The translations under genes and the position numbers were made by a program. From positions 36,983,001-37,047,000 of the forward strand of contig NC_092568.1 in the NCBI RefSeq assembly GCF_037975245.1: a stretch of 64,000 bases of DNA, written 5' to 3'. Below the pieces are notes generated by a model. The model ran no database searches, was not told the DNA's origin, and was given only the letters and a program-made list of their open reading frames with translations. This document shows positions 1 to 11,291 of the stretch, piece by piece (within the stretch, counting starts at the first letter, position 1; every line of letters begins with the position of its first letter). This DNA is from Apostichopus japonicus (Eukaryota; Echinodermata; Holothuroidea; Aspidochirotida; Stichopodidae).

Positions 1-297
1 CTATACTGTTGGATGTCATACTAGACTTACCGTCCATCCTCCTCCATCAGTCATATTATACATACATACAACATATCGTCTATACTATAGGATGTCATAC
101 TAGACTTACCGTCCATCCTCCTCCATCAGTCATATTATACATACATACACATATCGTCTATACTGTTGGATGTCATACTAGACTTACCGCCCATCCTCCT
201 CCATCAGTCATATTATACATATACAACATATCGTCTATACTATAGGATGTCATACAATACTTATTGTCCATCCTCCTCCGTCACTCATATTATACAT
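1..297. repeat. ~78-bp tandem repeat, 3.8 units
   Basis: Four successive units begin at 1, 80, 158 and 235, each opening with ctatact(g/a)t(t/a)ggatgt and ending with a catacata-rich stretch and atatcgt. Units 1-3 are 77-79 bp and nearly identical. Unit 4 is more diverged and stops at about 297. The array may continue to the left of the window. A small ORF through it (9-245) only reflects a repeat period close to a multiple of three. Confidence 0.93.
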
Positions 298-324
298 GTG
301 GGCAGTTCCGTAAACTAGTTCCGT

Positions 325-1515
325 GATCAGAAAAATGGTTAATTTTTATTTTTTTAAAAATCGATTAACTTTAGTTATGGAGCCTACTGGCATGTCTGCG
401 TAGCACCACATTAAGGTAGAAAGGTTCCTGTTTCACGTGGTATACCTCTACCATCGGTAACAAAAATGATTTCTTGACCAAAAGTGGCCTTAAAGTGTTA
501 ACCCCGATACGGACATCTCTAAACGCGCTGTATAGGCCTATACGTAATGTGTAACGATCAGAAAACTGTTAAATTTTTATTTTTCTCCAAAATCGATTAA
601 CTTTAATTATGGAGCCTACTGGCAAGTCCGGTTAGCATCACATTAAAGTAGAAAGGTTCATCTTTCACGTGGTATACCTCTACTATCGGTAACAAAAATG
701 ATTTCTTGACCAAAAGTGGCCTTAAAGTTTTAACCCCGATACGGACATCTCAAAACGCGCTGTATATACGTATAGTGTGTAATGATCAGAAAAATGGTTA
801 ATTTTTATTTTTTTCAGAATCGATTAACTTTAGTTATGGAGCCTACTAGGATGTCCGGTTAGCACCATATTAAAGTAGAAAGGTTCCTTTTTCACGTGGT
901 ATGCCTCTTTTATCGGTAACAAATATGATTTCTTGACCAAAAGTGACCTTAAAGTTTTAACCCCGATACAGACCCTTCTCTAAACGCGCTGTATATACGT
1001 AATGTGTAATGATCAGAAAAATGGTTAATTTTTTTTTTAATAATCGATTAACTTTAGTTATTGAGCTTACTGGCATGTCCGGTTAGCATCACATATAAGT
1101 AGACAGGTTCATCTTTCACGTGGTATACCTCTACTGTCGGTAACAAAAATGATTTCTTGACCAAAAATGGCCTTAAAGTTTAACCCCGATACGGATATCT
1201 CTAAACGCGCTCTATATACGAAATGTGTAATGATCAGAAAAGTGGTTAGTTTTTATTTTTTTTCAAAATCGATTAACTTTAGTTATGGAGCCTACTGGCA
1301 TGTCCGGTTAGCATCACATATAAGTAGACAGGTTCATCTTTCACGTGGTATACCTCTACTATCGGTAACAAAAATGATTTCTTGACCAAAAGTGGCCTTA
1401 AAGTTTTAACCCTGAAACGGACATCTCTAACACGCTGTATATACGTAATATGTAATGATCAGAAAACTGTTTTATTTTTTTTTTTTACCAAAAGTGGCCT
1501 TGAAGTTTCTATCAG
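325..1515 (+). repeat. left array of ~225-bp tandem repeat
   Basis: Units start at the motif gatcagaaaa at 325, 556, 784, 1011, 1232 and 1457, giving periods of 231, 228, 227, 221 and 225 bp. The last unit is internally deleted. Each unit contains an A/T tract, cgattaactt, cacgtggtatacctct, a ggtaac...gatttcttgacc block and ccccgatacggac. The same unit recurs in reverse orientation at 15391-16293, so the two arrays form long inverted subterminal repeats around the intervening ~14 kb. Confidence 0.95.
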
Positions 1516-2606
1516 TAACAAAGCCGATTTTTTATCCATCTTTAAAATATATCGGTAACAACACTCTGAATTATGATTGTTGTATGTCATCCTTTCAATA
1601 TTCCTTATTTTTATTCCACCTCTACAGTGTATACTTTGCAATATACCAGTCTTATGAGAGGCTCCAAGAAGAAAAGATATGTCATGAAATCGAAAGGGGA
1701 AAAACCCAGGAAAGTGAACCGTTTTGAGTGGGGTTTACACTCAAAAGTGGAAAACTGACAACATTTTAATATTTCATGTTTTAATTGTTATAAAATATTG
1801 AAAAGAATCCGAATTCTTGCAATAAACGTAGTCATTGTGTGAATACAAACCACCGATTTGTTTTCTTATTTGATTGTCATTGTTCTCTCCTGTTCTAATG
1901 TTAATGAATCGTGTAATTTTACAGAAAATTAATGTAGACAGTTTCCTTAGCTCAATCTTGCTGGTCGATGTTTTTCAATAATGAACTTTCCCTGTTCGGC
2001 TGTAGAAAATTACCTGAAAGAATGGAAAATGTCATTAGAGACATTTCTACTTTGCAATATAGTTTTAGCTGTTTCGGTTTATAAAAGAAGTCTGTAATCT
2101 AACAAACGACCTGTTCCTATAACAAAATATTGTAATCTAACAAGCGACCTGGTCTTAAAACAAAATATTGTATCTGATGAACGGAAATTGTTCACTAACA
2201 GTACACGTTGGCAGGCAGAGTCCACGCTCTCTGTTATTAGCTTATATTTCAAGACTCTGACATTTGGTGGTTTAAAATTACTTTGTTCATGTTAATGAGA
2301 AGGTCTGGTTGGTACTACAGTAATAACAAATACTCTTACGCCTGATATCGCTCTATTTTCGAAACAAAACAAAACATCGTAAAAAACCCATACAGGTCTA
2401 CCGGTAAATTATATAAATACCAAAATTACTCCCAAACATGAAGTAGGCATAGTTTGGAGTTTACGTATACTATGCCTTTTGCATTCTATTCTATAAGAAG
2501 ACCTAAACATGTTTATCATTTACCACTTACACTAATACATGTGATGAAACTAAAATCATTCTTTTTCCCGCCATAATTTAACAACCTTGAAAGTCCGCAG
2601 CATACA
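1516..2606. other. AT-rich stretch, no feature recognised
   Basis: This is left inner flank of the putative giant element. Short ORFs around 1455-1758 run out of the tandem array and have no recognisable domain. A short duplication (gacctg...aaaatattgta at about 2109 and 2145) is the only local structure seen. Confidence 0.5.
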
Positions 2607-2626
2607 CTACAGAATGCCATATGTAT

Positions 2627-3022
2627 CAAAAATGTCCAAAACTATATAAGCATGTCCAAAATAATATAAGCATGTCCAAAAAAATATAAGCATGTCCAAA
2701 AAAATATAAGCATGTCCAAATTTATATAAACATATCGAAACTAATATAAGTATGTCCAAAAATAATATGAGCATGCCCAAAATAATATGAGAGTGTCGAA
2801 AAATTATATGAACATGTCGAATGATACTGCTAACTTCAACTTTATAGTGAACATTTTGGCATTTGAATTCACGCCATCTGTTGCAAAATATCCAAAAAAA
2901 TATAAACATGTCCAAATTTATATAAACATGTCGAAACCAATATGAGTATGTCCAAAAATAATAAGAGCATGTCCAAAATAATATAAGAGTGTCGAAAGAC
3001 TATATGAGCATGTCCAAAATAT
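2627..3022 (+). repeat. ~20-bp minisatellite, left arm of fold-back element
   Basis: More than a dozen diverged copies of (a/t)ataagcatgtccaaaa are present, with variants tatgtccaaaa and catgtcgaaa. They are interrupted by a spacer at 2825-2890. Confidence 0.88.
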
Positions 3023-4045
3023 AAAATAAGTGTTGAAAAATAATACAAAAGTCTCGAGCGTAACTGCTCGATTCAACTTTGTAATGAACAGTCAGGCGTT
3101 TGAATTTACGCCAAATGTTCCAAATATCAAACTTTTTATTTTGGTATGCTGAAAACAAATACACCATATCCAGCGTAACGTAAGACGATATACAGTTCAT
3201 CCATTACCGTATTAGTGTGTGTGTTTATATTTTAATGATATTTCGATCAAGAACGATTTTATTTTCGAGGAAATATTAGTTGAGTTGTTTCGTAGCGCAA
3301 GTGGTCAAACGGGCCCCAAGGTGCTCTAACTATCAGTGAGTTTAATACGAAGAACCACTGTGTCCAACACTCCACGCGGTTTAATCAATAATATGTAGTT
3401 GGCGGGTTCTTTCCACGTTTCCATCTTGAAATTTAGTTAGAAGGTGAGAGTGAGGATTAAACGTTGAATACCCTAACCTAGGCTTACTGTTTTTTAATTC
3501 TGGGCTAGTGTCCTACTAGGCTACTTCGCCTGGTAACCGTAATTAAGTGTCACAATTCTCCGTTAAAAAGGTTACACAGTATAGTAGTTCATTTTCACTG
3601 TCAACGTACGCATGTGTGATAACTACTGTACTTGTTAGAACGTTGTTAGCGCATGTGCATGTTGTACGTACTTTCGCACGTGAACTTCTTTGCCTTTCGC
3701 ATCAATATATGAATAATCTCAGCACCTCTAGGCAGGGCGAAACCACTCACATTACGAAGGGATCTGAAAAGGAAAAATGTTAGGTGATGGTCTTGTTTTT
3801 ACATATTTTGAATTATTTGCGTCACAAAAACAGAAGACTGTTTAATATTATAATGTCGCAATGATAAATATTGTGTCAGTTGATACAGATTAACTCCAAA
3901 GAAGGTATTGTTAGCTGAATTTTTTTTTTCGACATACCAATATAAAAGTTCGATATTTGGAACACATGGCGTGACTTCAAACGCCAAAATGTTCACAACA
4001 AAGTTTAAGTTAGCAGTTACACTCGAGACTTTTCTATTATTTTTC

Positions 4046-4470
4046 GACACTCTCATATTATTTTGGGCGTGCTCATATTATATTTGGACATACTTATATG
4101 TGTTTGGATATGCGCATATTATTTTGGACATGCTCATATTAGTATGGACATGTCTATATAAATTTGGACATGCTCATATTAGTTTGGACATGCTTATATT
4201 ATTTTGGATATTTTGCAACATATGGCGTAACTTAAAACGCCAAAATGTTCAATACAAAATTGAATTAAGCAGTTATATTTGTACCTCTTGTATTATTTTT
4301 CGACACTCTTTTAATATTTTGGACATGCTCATATAGTCTTTCGACACTCTCATATTATTTTGGACATGCTCTTATTATTTTTGGACATACTCATATTAGT
4401 TTCGACATGTTTATATAAATTTGGACATGCTTATATTATTTTGGACATGCTTATATTTTTTTGGACATTT
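4046..4470 (-). repeat. ~20-bp minisatellite, right arm of fold-back element
   Basis: Copies of ttttggacatgctcatatt are the reverse complement of the 2627-3022 unit, with a spacer at 4205-4300 that is also inverted relative to the left arm. An ORF of 142 codons (3908-4336) through this array is a product of the repeat, not a gene. Confidence 0.88.
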
Positions 4471-4499
4471 TTGAAACATATGGCATTCCGTAATACACA

Positions 4500-5611
4500 G
4501 TAATGCAATCGTATACAAGATTGTATTTTTGTAACTTGAAGATTCCCCCCAAAAAGTGTTTGTCCTTCCGGTATCAACATAAATCATGAGAGCCAGCTGA
4601 CTAGTGAATGAACGTGAAGGCAAACGTGAAAACTCACTTCATCGATCACTTCAGCGCTATACATAGCCTAGCATACTTCAAATATTAATGTGGCTGTTCA
4701 GCGTCCGATGAAACAACTTAACTAAATTATAGGTAAGTCAAATACGTATTTGTAGCAATTTGTATGTCACATTCTAAAAGAGTTGTAACCTTTTACATTT
4801 CAAACATACAACGATTAGGGTGAGTGGGTAAAGATAAGGAAAGCGAGAGGCGGAGAGAAGGGGTGGGGTCAAACCCATTCAATGTGTGGAGGAATGGGTG
4901 TGTCTGTGGATGGGTGCACGTGGCCAATGTTATGCCAGAAACACATTTTAGTAGATTTGTATTAACATGGTATTAGCGACTTAGCTACCCCGCCCCGTAT
5001 ACACGTTTCAACTCACTTGTAATTTAGCCTTAAAATATAGATAGACGCACAAATATCACCATCCTTTAGTGTGATATAGTGGTGTGTGCCATAGTCGTTA
5101 AGTGTAAGTTAAATGATGTAAGATAATTGCGGTCAAACTTTGGTCGAAATGTAATGTTCTCACTAAGGGGAAGGAGTGTGGTGGATTTGAATTAACATGC
5201 TATTAGCGACTGGCACTGCAAGTATGGTCCCATCTAGTCTAGTCACACCTTAAACGATATGACAAATTTCGTCTAACTTACTTGAAGTATATATTGATGG
5301 GAAGGTGCTCTAGGGCAGAAGTGTAGCTAATGGGTGGCCTAGGGTGGGATGTTTGGGGTGGGGCAACCGTACAAACATTTTCGACCGGGTACCCTTGGTC
5401 ACCACAAAAATGGAGAGCATATTTCGAGACCGAATGAAGATTCTTTATCAGAATAGCCTGTCGCATATACTCAAACGAAGCAATTGATGAAATTAACAAC
5501 CGTAAACCCGTATTTCTTACATCATACTGACTCAATCTAATACATTATGTTCCAACTTAAAAGATGGCAAGGACTCACCAGGGGTTACGTGTTCATTCCT
5601 CTCGATTTCAG
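4500..5611. other. non-coding stretch, nothing recognised
   Basis: No convincing coding exon is seen. The stretch includes a purine-rich patch (about 4830-4870) and two related phrases (ttgtattaacatg at 4957 and ttgaattaacatg at 5187, each followed by tattagcgac), which suggests a weak local duplication. Confidence 0.45.
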
Positions 5612-5792
5612 TCATGCAAGGGGAGCGTATAGGCTCAACTTCGTGCTGGCGGGAGTGGGACTGGCAGAATGGAACAGATAGCTCGATGGGATGTGGAGCT
5701 AGATTGCGTCCACGAAAATGGCCAAAAGGGATCAGCGGCAAGCAGAATTCTTCTCGTCTCTATTTTCCCCATGAAAACGAAAAAAAAGACCG
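5612..5792 (+). CDS. candidate upstream exon of the giant-element gene
   Basis: A 60-codon open stretch follows a good acceptor (ctcgatttcag, ending 5611) and ends at a donor-like cg|gtaaga (5793). The predicted peptide is basic toward its end (RPRKWPKGISGKQ). No family is recognised. It lies about 0.8 kb upstream of the SGNH exon on the same strand, as an N-terminal exon would. However, its donor phase does not join the frame of the exon at 6598 directly, so a further exon or a frame break would be needed. It may be spurious. Confidence 0.25.
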
Positions 5793-6597
5793 GTAAGAGT
5801 GAAAATTCTATTTTATTTTCAGACACATTGTAATAGCAATTCCAGCCATAAAGTTCATTTGATAAAAACAGACCAAAGAAAAAGACCTTACAACCAAGAA
5901 AAAGACCTTATAACCAGACACCGGTGGTAAAGTAACTTTGAAACATGCTATTTAAAGCACTGCTATCTACCAAAAGTAAAATAGATTATCTGAACCTAAC
6001 CATCAAGTATCTTATATTTAAATGACCATATTTTAATAATAATTTCGGTGGGGTAGGAGTGGACCCTTGTTGACCCCCCTGGCCACGGGGGGGGGGGTCT
6101 AGAGGCAGTATCAATCGGGGGTTGTGAAATGAAACCCCAATTGCGAAAGATTTAACCTCCATACCGGGAGTGATCCTCGGGCATTTCATTAAAGTTTAAT
6201 ATATTCTACACGGCAACTACTATATATGTTCTCTGTACCTAAAAAATGTTTGCATTATGCAAAATTTCCCTTTTAACATAACAAGAAATTGAGTGAATGG
6301 GGCTACGTTCAGACTAGGGTGTCCTACTGGGAACGGCAGTTTCAATAATGATACGTTTTTACATGCACACAAGAAGGGTATCCCTGTGGTTCATACCCCT
6401 ATTCCCCTCCTCAACTTGATTTTAAATTCGTGATATGGCAATCGTGACGACCAATGCTGGTGGTGCATGCAATCGGCGTGAAATGAAATAAACAACCGCC
6501 GTCAAGATATTACATGACATGTTGAGATGTTGATGGAACATTGAATCTGTCATTGCGTTATCAAATCAACATTGTGGATTATTTTGTAATTTATTAG

Positions 6598-6900
6598 ATT
6601 TCCTACCTCTTTGGAGATTCCCAGTTAAGGAGCCTCGTCGACGGGAATCTTATAGAATATGGATGTTTGCCGCTTGCAATGGGAGTGAATTGCACTCCAG
6701 GAGGAAGATGCTGCCATGTCAGAGACGAAATGGTATCCTTCACACCTCCAAAATCACCAGATATAGTAATACTCATGGCCGGCACAAACAACATCCATAA
6801 GAGGTTTGGATGTAGGTAAAAATATACGACATTCGCTGAGGCCATGGAAGAGTTTCAGCAGCTCATCGCTGCTGGATGTGAAATGTTCCCTTCCACAAAG
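6598..6900 (+). pseudogene. SGNH/GDSL-hydrolase-like domain exon
   Basis: The exon lies between an acceptor (gtaatttattag, ending 6597) and a donor (ttccacaaag|gtaaaa). It translates to a fragment with the SGNH landmarks GDSQLR (Ser codon 6619-6621), a Gly block TPGGRCCHVRDEM and AGTNN (Asn codon 6787-6789) after the hydrophobic strand PDIVILM. This order fits blocks I, II and III of SGNH hydrolases. The final Asp/His block, if present, would lie in the next exon, where DDINH (DxxH) occurs. The frame ends in PSTK and continues in phase 0 as IAAVSIIPRLD at 7598. One in-frame TAA at 6817-6819 breaks it. The enzyme's substrate is unknown. In this position it is presumably the N-terminal module of the giant-element protein. 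Confidence 0.72.
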
Positions 6901-7597
6901 GTAAAACACTAAAACACATAAATATATGGGCTTACATGTAAGTAGCGGAGTAATAGTAGCAACTAGCAGAGTACTATGGGTGATAATACAAATTCAATGT
7001 GTAACATGAACCCTTGAGAAGTATCGCAATAAGTGTTACTTTTAATCCCGATAACAGCCGAACAGAGTTTTTCTGAAGTTGAATTAAAATTAGTGAGGTA
7101 AAGTTAAGGTAAGTTACCATATGATATTTAGACTAAAAAAATAATAAGCTTTGAAGGTAGTAAATAAACATATCTATCAACGGAAGATAGGATTTTAAAA
7201 TAAACATGCGCGATTTTGCATAGAAATCCAAAGAATGTTTTCAAGAATGTCATGCAGTAACATCTTCCCTTCTTCTACGACCAAATAACCCTAGTAGCAC
7301 TATTCTGTAAAGATCACTATGAGGTCGTTCGGACCGGCTGAGACCCCCAATTTATGATATGGAGCTAGGGGACCCTTCCCCATAGACCTTTCTCATAGGT
7401 CTTCCTCACCCTATACCTTCAGACATCAAATCCCGCCAATGTCCAAAGTCAGGGAGAAATGCCATTAGATGAAAGAGTACACGCGGGTTCGAAGATTAAT
7501 AACGACATACATTCATCAAAAAGTTTAAAATTGCTTCAGTACATTTATGCAAAGACTAAATACTTTTATTATTTTACAAATTTTTGTTTCCTTTTAG
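6901..7597 (+). other. intron between SGNH exon and next exon
   Basis: The stretch begins gtaaaacact and ends with a pyrimidine tract, tttgtttccttttag. It is AT-rich with no coding signal. Joining 6900 to 7598 keeps the reading frame (phase 0) and gives an uninterrupted strand-like stretch after the SGNH core. Confidence 0.6.
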
Positions 7598-8488
7598 ATA
7601 GCTGCTGTTAGTATTATACCACGATTAGACAGAGAGCTAGTTAAAGACGACATAAACCACATAAAAGAAACGGCTCACCCAACAAACATACACCAAAGGC
7701 AATGGAATGAATTAAACACTTCTTATTCAGCTAAACCGTTTGACATCACACATGAAAAGAAAACGGACCAGAGCAATAACAGTGACCACGTTTTACAAAC
7801 AAACCAAAAACACTTCCCAATGGTTGGTAACGACACCGTGGAAACAGAAAATTTAGCTATACCGTTTGACATCAGACATGAAAAGAAAACGGACCAGAGC
7901 AATAACAGTGAACACGTTTTACAAACAAACCAAAAACACGTCTCAATGGTTGGTAACGACCCCGTGGAAACAGAAAATTCAGATACACCTAGTGATTTTG
8001 GACACGAGCCTACCATCAACCAGATTCATAACATTGAACAAGTCTTACATGCCCATGAAACAGATACAACGCTAGATGTACACGACTGCGACGACAGAAA
8101 TGACGCAATAACAAAAAGTACTCACATGGCCCTTAAATATAAAGATGTAGTAATACACGAACATAAAAGTAAATTTTTGACAGCCCATAAAGTCCCCAAA
8201 ATGACGACATTTCAATTTCCTAAGGTTATATGGCATCAACTAATACGAACAAAAAAAGGAAGATGTCTTGGTAGCGGAGAATGGGAATCTGCTTTTATGG
8301 AGAGATTAAAACAATCCAATCCTTATTGTGCCATTATGTTTAAATGGCACAAGGTGTCGACAGCTCGTGTAAGGCATTGCAAAGGGCCACTCTTTTCTGC
8401 AGTTTGCAAGTGTGCCTTTATAGACTGTAGTATATCTGTGAGACTTATTTTAAAGCAAAACTTTACATGTAACGTATGCAATGGGTGA
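7598..8488 (+). pseudogene. 42-residue repeats plus Cys-rich N-terminal region of transposase protein
   Basis: The stretch is open from the acceptor at 7597 to TGA at 8486-8488. Residues from 7731 onward form a 42-residue repeat (126 bp: units 7731-7856 and 7857-7982, then a diverged third) rich in Asp, Asn, Thr and His, probably disordered. The C-terminal half (about 8200-8487) is a compact domain: FPKVIWHQL, GEWESAFMERL, NPYC, then CKCAFIDC...CNVC, a possible zinc-binding Cys array. To my knowledge a similar arrangement precedes DDE cores in many uncharacterised transposase-like proteins of marine invertebrates. That is a recollection of a pattern, not a search result. The apparent end at 8488 is probably an insertion or frame break, since the next conserved block resumes at 9911. 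Confidence 0.62.
7731..7982 (+). repeat. 126-bp in-frame tandem duplication (42 aa)
   Basis: Unit 1 (7731-7856) and unit 2 (7857-7982) differ at only a few positions. Both encode FDI(T/R)HEKKTDQSNNS(D/E)HVLQ and MVGND(T/P)VETEN. The length is divisible by three, so frame is kept. Confidence 0.93.
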
Positions 8489-8552
8489 ACTATTTAGTAG
8501 ACCCCACAAAATTTTGATTGTCGTAATAGAGGGCGCAAGGACAGTTTCTGTT

Positions 8553-8616
8553 ACAACTCGTTGCTGTCCGATCAATCATAACGATCAGCGTACTTGTTTC
8601 TCTTCCCCCTTTATAG
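8553..8616 (+). repeat. 64-bp direct repeat, copy 1
   Basis: The stretch runs from acaactcgttgctgtccgat to cctttatag. A nearly identical copy lies at 9771-9835. In copy 1 the sequence after it was originally ggtgagtag, before the TIR element at 8624 inserted. Confidence 0.9.
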
Positions 8617-8623
8617 GTGAGTA

Positions 8624-8989
8624 CAAGGGCGTAGGAACCGTGGGGGCTGGGGGGTGCCAGCCCCCCCAGTGAAAAATATGGGGGGCGGAAGTATCGTTCC
8701 GCCCCCGCTCCGCAAGTCAGAAAACCCCTTTTTCATTTCCAAATGAGAAAAAAATCTCATTTGAAGCACCAACTTGCATCTAAGGCCAGATGAAAATGCA
8801 AAATTCTTTACAAAATGGAGTGGGTGTTGAAGTGTGCTATATTGCACCAAATTGCATCTGAGGCCACCTGGAAATGCAAAAAAAATCAAAAAAATCCAAA
8901 GGGGAGGGGGACCCCTCCACTTAGACACCTCCCCCAGGCCGGCCATCAGTCTTCAGCCCCCCACTCAAAAGTACCTTCCTACGCCACTG
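8624..8989 (+). mobile_element. 366-bp hAT-type MITE with 8-bp TSD
   Basis: Terminal inverted repeats are caagggcgtaggaa (8624) and ttcctacgccactg (to 8989). Perfect 8-bp target duplications ggtgagta flank it (8616-8623 and 8990-8997). The size, CA(A/G)(G/T)GGCG ends and 8-bp TSD fit a non-autonomous hAT. The interior carries complementary G and C runs. ORFs across it are shadows. Confidence 0.88.
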
Positions 8990-8997
8990 GGTGAGTA

Positions 8998-9770
8998 GAT
9001 GCATAAATTAGACTTATATTACCTGCTTAACTGATTCACATGTGTATTATATATTATTCTAAATGAGTACCAGTAGTTTGGTAGCAGGATGTCAGATTTC
9101 ACCGAGCTATCGGACTAAAATATGATAAAATAATAACATTAGCCTAAGGTTATCTATGTATGTTAGGATGGCACACAACGTAGTCGTCATGGCCATCATT
9201 TAGTGCAAAAGGCGACACATTCGTCACCGTAATTCATTCATTTTTAGTATGTCGTGTGTATTGAGATGTCATTTCTAGTGTTTTATGAAGCATCAAGCAT
9301 TTTTACGGTGCCATTATTAGCCATTTATAACTTGGATGAGTCCACTTAGTGTGAATTTGGTAAATGCATTCCTAAGCTTTTGAGTGTCACGCAACTAGGA
9401 AATGCTGGGCGTGTACACAGTGTTCTTATAGACCTGGGCATGGGAATTACTCCAGGGACCGACTCAAAAGCTGAGGAGCTTTGTGTATGTACAGTACACA
9501 CATTATTCGGGATCAGGGACCATCTCAACAGTTGTTTATATTCAGTAATTCAGTATTCACTCATCAATGATTCTTCAGGGATCAGCTGAACAACTGTAGT
9601 CATATTTTTGTGTGCATGAAGTGTACACATGGATGATATTCCAGGGATCATCTTGACAATTATATCATCAGTCATTTATTCATTTTCGTATATAGTTGCA
9701 TATTAATAATAATAAGTTAAATTTAATTGTTTTGAGAGTTACGAGCATGTGGCTTGTAAAGCAGTTCAAT
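8998..9770. other. insert between two coding blocks; diverged short repeats
   Basis: No coding domain is seen. Between 9440 and 9670 a motif resembling caggga(c/t)c(a/g)nctbaacaa(c/t)tg occurs four times (about 9452, 9513, 9577 and 9642), each followed by a tgta/caca-rich stretch. This is a degenerate ~65-bp tandem repeat. Confidence 0.45.
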
Positions 9771-9835
9771 ACAACTCGTTGCTGTCCGATCAATCATAAC
9801 GATCAGCGTTCTTGTTTCTCTTCGCCCCTTTATAG
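9771..9835 (+). repeat. 65-bp direct repeat, copy 2
   Basis: Second copy of the 8553-8616 sequence, ending cccctttatag. The two copies bracket about 1.15 kb that separates the Cys-rich block from the next conserved transposase block. The pair may mark an insertion or an unequal rearrangement. Confidence 0.9.
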
Positions 9836-9910
9836 CCGGATGAGCCGCCTGGCCCCTCATTACCCCAGCCCCACCGAACACCTCTGGGCATGCAACATTT
9901 ATATTACACC

Positions 9911-11291
9911 GGTAAAATGAGACACGGGGAAAATGAATTACATGCCAGACCAATCAGAGGCCCAGATCGCCGAGACTACCGTAGTTTATTTTAACTAGGA
10001 GTCAAAACCTTACAAACTTCACATAAACCGTCTCGATACAATGGAACAAAAGGTGTACGAGTCTGGCAATAGGGACTCGTCTGGTCAGTCTGAGCACGTG
10101 TTTCAGAAAATATCAAGTGAGACAAACACTCAACGACGACTTGATATTGACGAGCTCCGTAGCCTGCAGTGCCTTCGACGGAGGCAAATTTTGACATCAC
10201 CCCCAGAATATAGAATCAAAGGTTTTATACATCAAATTTCCTCGGAACCCTTTTACACAATGTTTTACTGAGGCAGGTGTTCGAATGTGGCATGATCTGT
10301 GCTCACGTGACACAGTATTTTGGGATGCCATCGGAGGCTGCGTTAATTCTTCGTTAGCATCAAGCAGAGTGTTGTACTATGAACTGTGCGTTAGAAGTAT
10401 AAAGCCTAGAAGAACTACTCTTCCAGTTAGTATTTTAGTTTCATGCAGTCATAGTCTCCCGACAATCATCAATTGGTTAAATGTTTTCAGGTATCACGAG
10501 AAACATTTATACGGCCATTCAAATATTGCACGTCCACGACAAATAAATCAGTAGTGACAGAGCCTGGGTGTTTTTACTGGCAGCTCTAAATGTTTTTAAT
10601 CAAGAGTCGCTTGCTGATTTTTACAACAGAGCATGGAAAATTGTTTGCGGCAAGGCAACTAATGCAGACAAGAAAATGACCATACCACATGCATGCTGTA
10701 GTCACTTCATGAAAAATGCTAAGGATTTATGTAAACAACATTACAAGGGTAAATATAGATTTGGGATGTACTGTATAAGTATGTTGTTAAATGCAAATAC
10801 CATTGCTGAATTTGCCCTCATTTTATACAGTTTAGCCGTTGTATTACAACACATAGACTTGTCGCCAAGGGTTAATAAGTCTTCCGATTACCTTTCACAT
10901 AAAATTTCTATGATTGGCAAAGATAATGATTTCAGTGATGATCAGGTTGATTTCTTGGACTCGTACAACGAGGATGTGATTGAAAATGACTATTTTGGTG
11001 ATTTCACAGAGGAAGATTATTTAACCAGAGCAAAATCACCCTTTGCGTCATTTTTTCGTGATGTTATAAATAATGCGTCAGTTAATGATATACAAGAACA
11101 AATGTATGATCCTAATCCATTTTACTCTCCTATACTTATAAAAGAATTGGAGACTGTTTTATTACCGTCAGCTGCTTTTTGGTCTGGGTTACTTCTCGGT
11201 GACTTGAACCGACATACTAATATAGATGTAGATTATCAGAAACGTTCGTAAAGTTTCGGTACCACGAACAATTGGTCATGCTGAATCGAGA
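9911..11291 (+). pseudogene. RNase-H-fold DDE transposase, frameshifted
   Basis: Three frames must be followed. An Arg-rich block with ARPIRGPDRRDY (from 9917) is followed after a stop/frame change near 9996 by KPYKLHINRLD and HVFQKISSE (10008-10248). The frame then changes near 10249 to PFTQCFTEAGVRMWHDL, which leads into FWDAIGG (candidate first Asp, codon 10324-10326), LYYELCVR and INWLNVFRYHEKHLYG. A one-base change near 10552 follows, then SDRAWVFLLAALNVFN (candidate second Asp, 10556-10558), a C/H motif PHACCSHFMK, and after a third break near 11250 IGHAESRMKVLK (candidate Glu, 11283-11285). Spacing and order fit a DDE core with an insert before the Glu. The superfamily is not fixed; MULE-like and KDZ/Zisupton-like groups are the ones to compare. 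This copy is inactive. Confidence 0.72.

Larger units (their letters stand above)
2607..4499. mobile_element. palindromic fold-back element with minisatellite arms
   Basis: The left end (from about 2607, cactacagaatgccatatg) and the right end (to about 4499, catatggcattccgtaatac) are inverted copies of each other for about 35 bp. Each is followed inward by an array of a ~20-bp unit: ataagcatgtccaaaa on the left (2627-3022) and the reverse complement ttttggacatgcttat on the right (4046-4470). Both arms also carry a matching inverted spacer around aacattttggc (about 2848 and 4240). The centre (about 3030-4040) is not repetitive. No transposase is visible, so this is a non-autonomous fold-back or Foldback-like insertion. 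It lies inside the left arm of the giant element. Confidence 0.8.

Noticed and set aside
3908-4336. 142-codon plus-strand ORF
   Set aside because: It lies in the ~20-bp minisatellite arm of the fold-back element. The peptide is a repeat artefact rich in Ile/Leu/Phe with no domain.
7723-8019. 98-codon minus-strand ORF with repeated peptide
   Set aside because: It is antisense to the 42-residue repeat of the transposon protein. The repetition, not selection, keeps it open.
8611-8946. 111-codon minus-strand ORF
   Set aside because: It lies within a 366-bp hAT MITE (8624-8989). Its composition reflects G/C runs.
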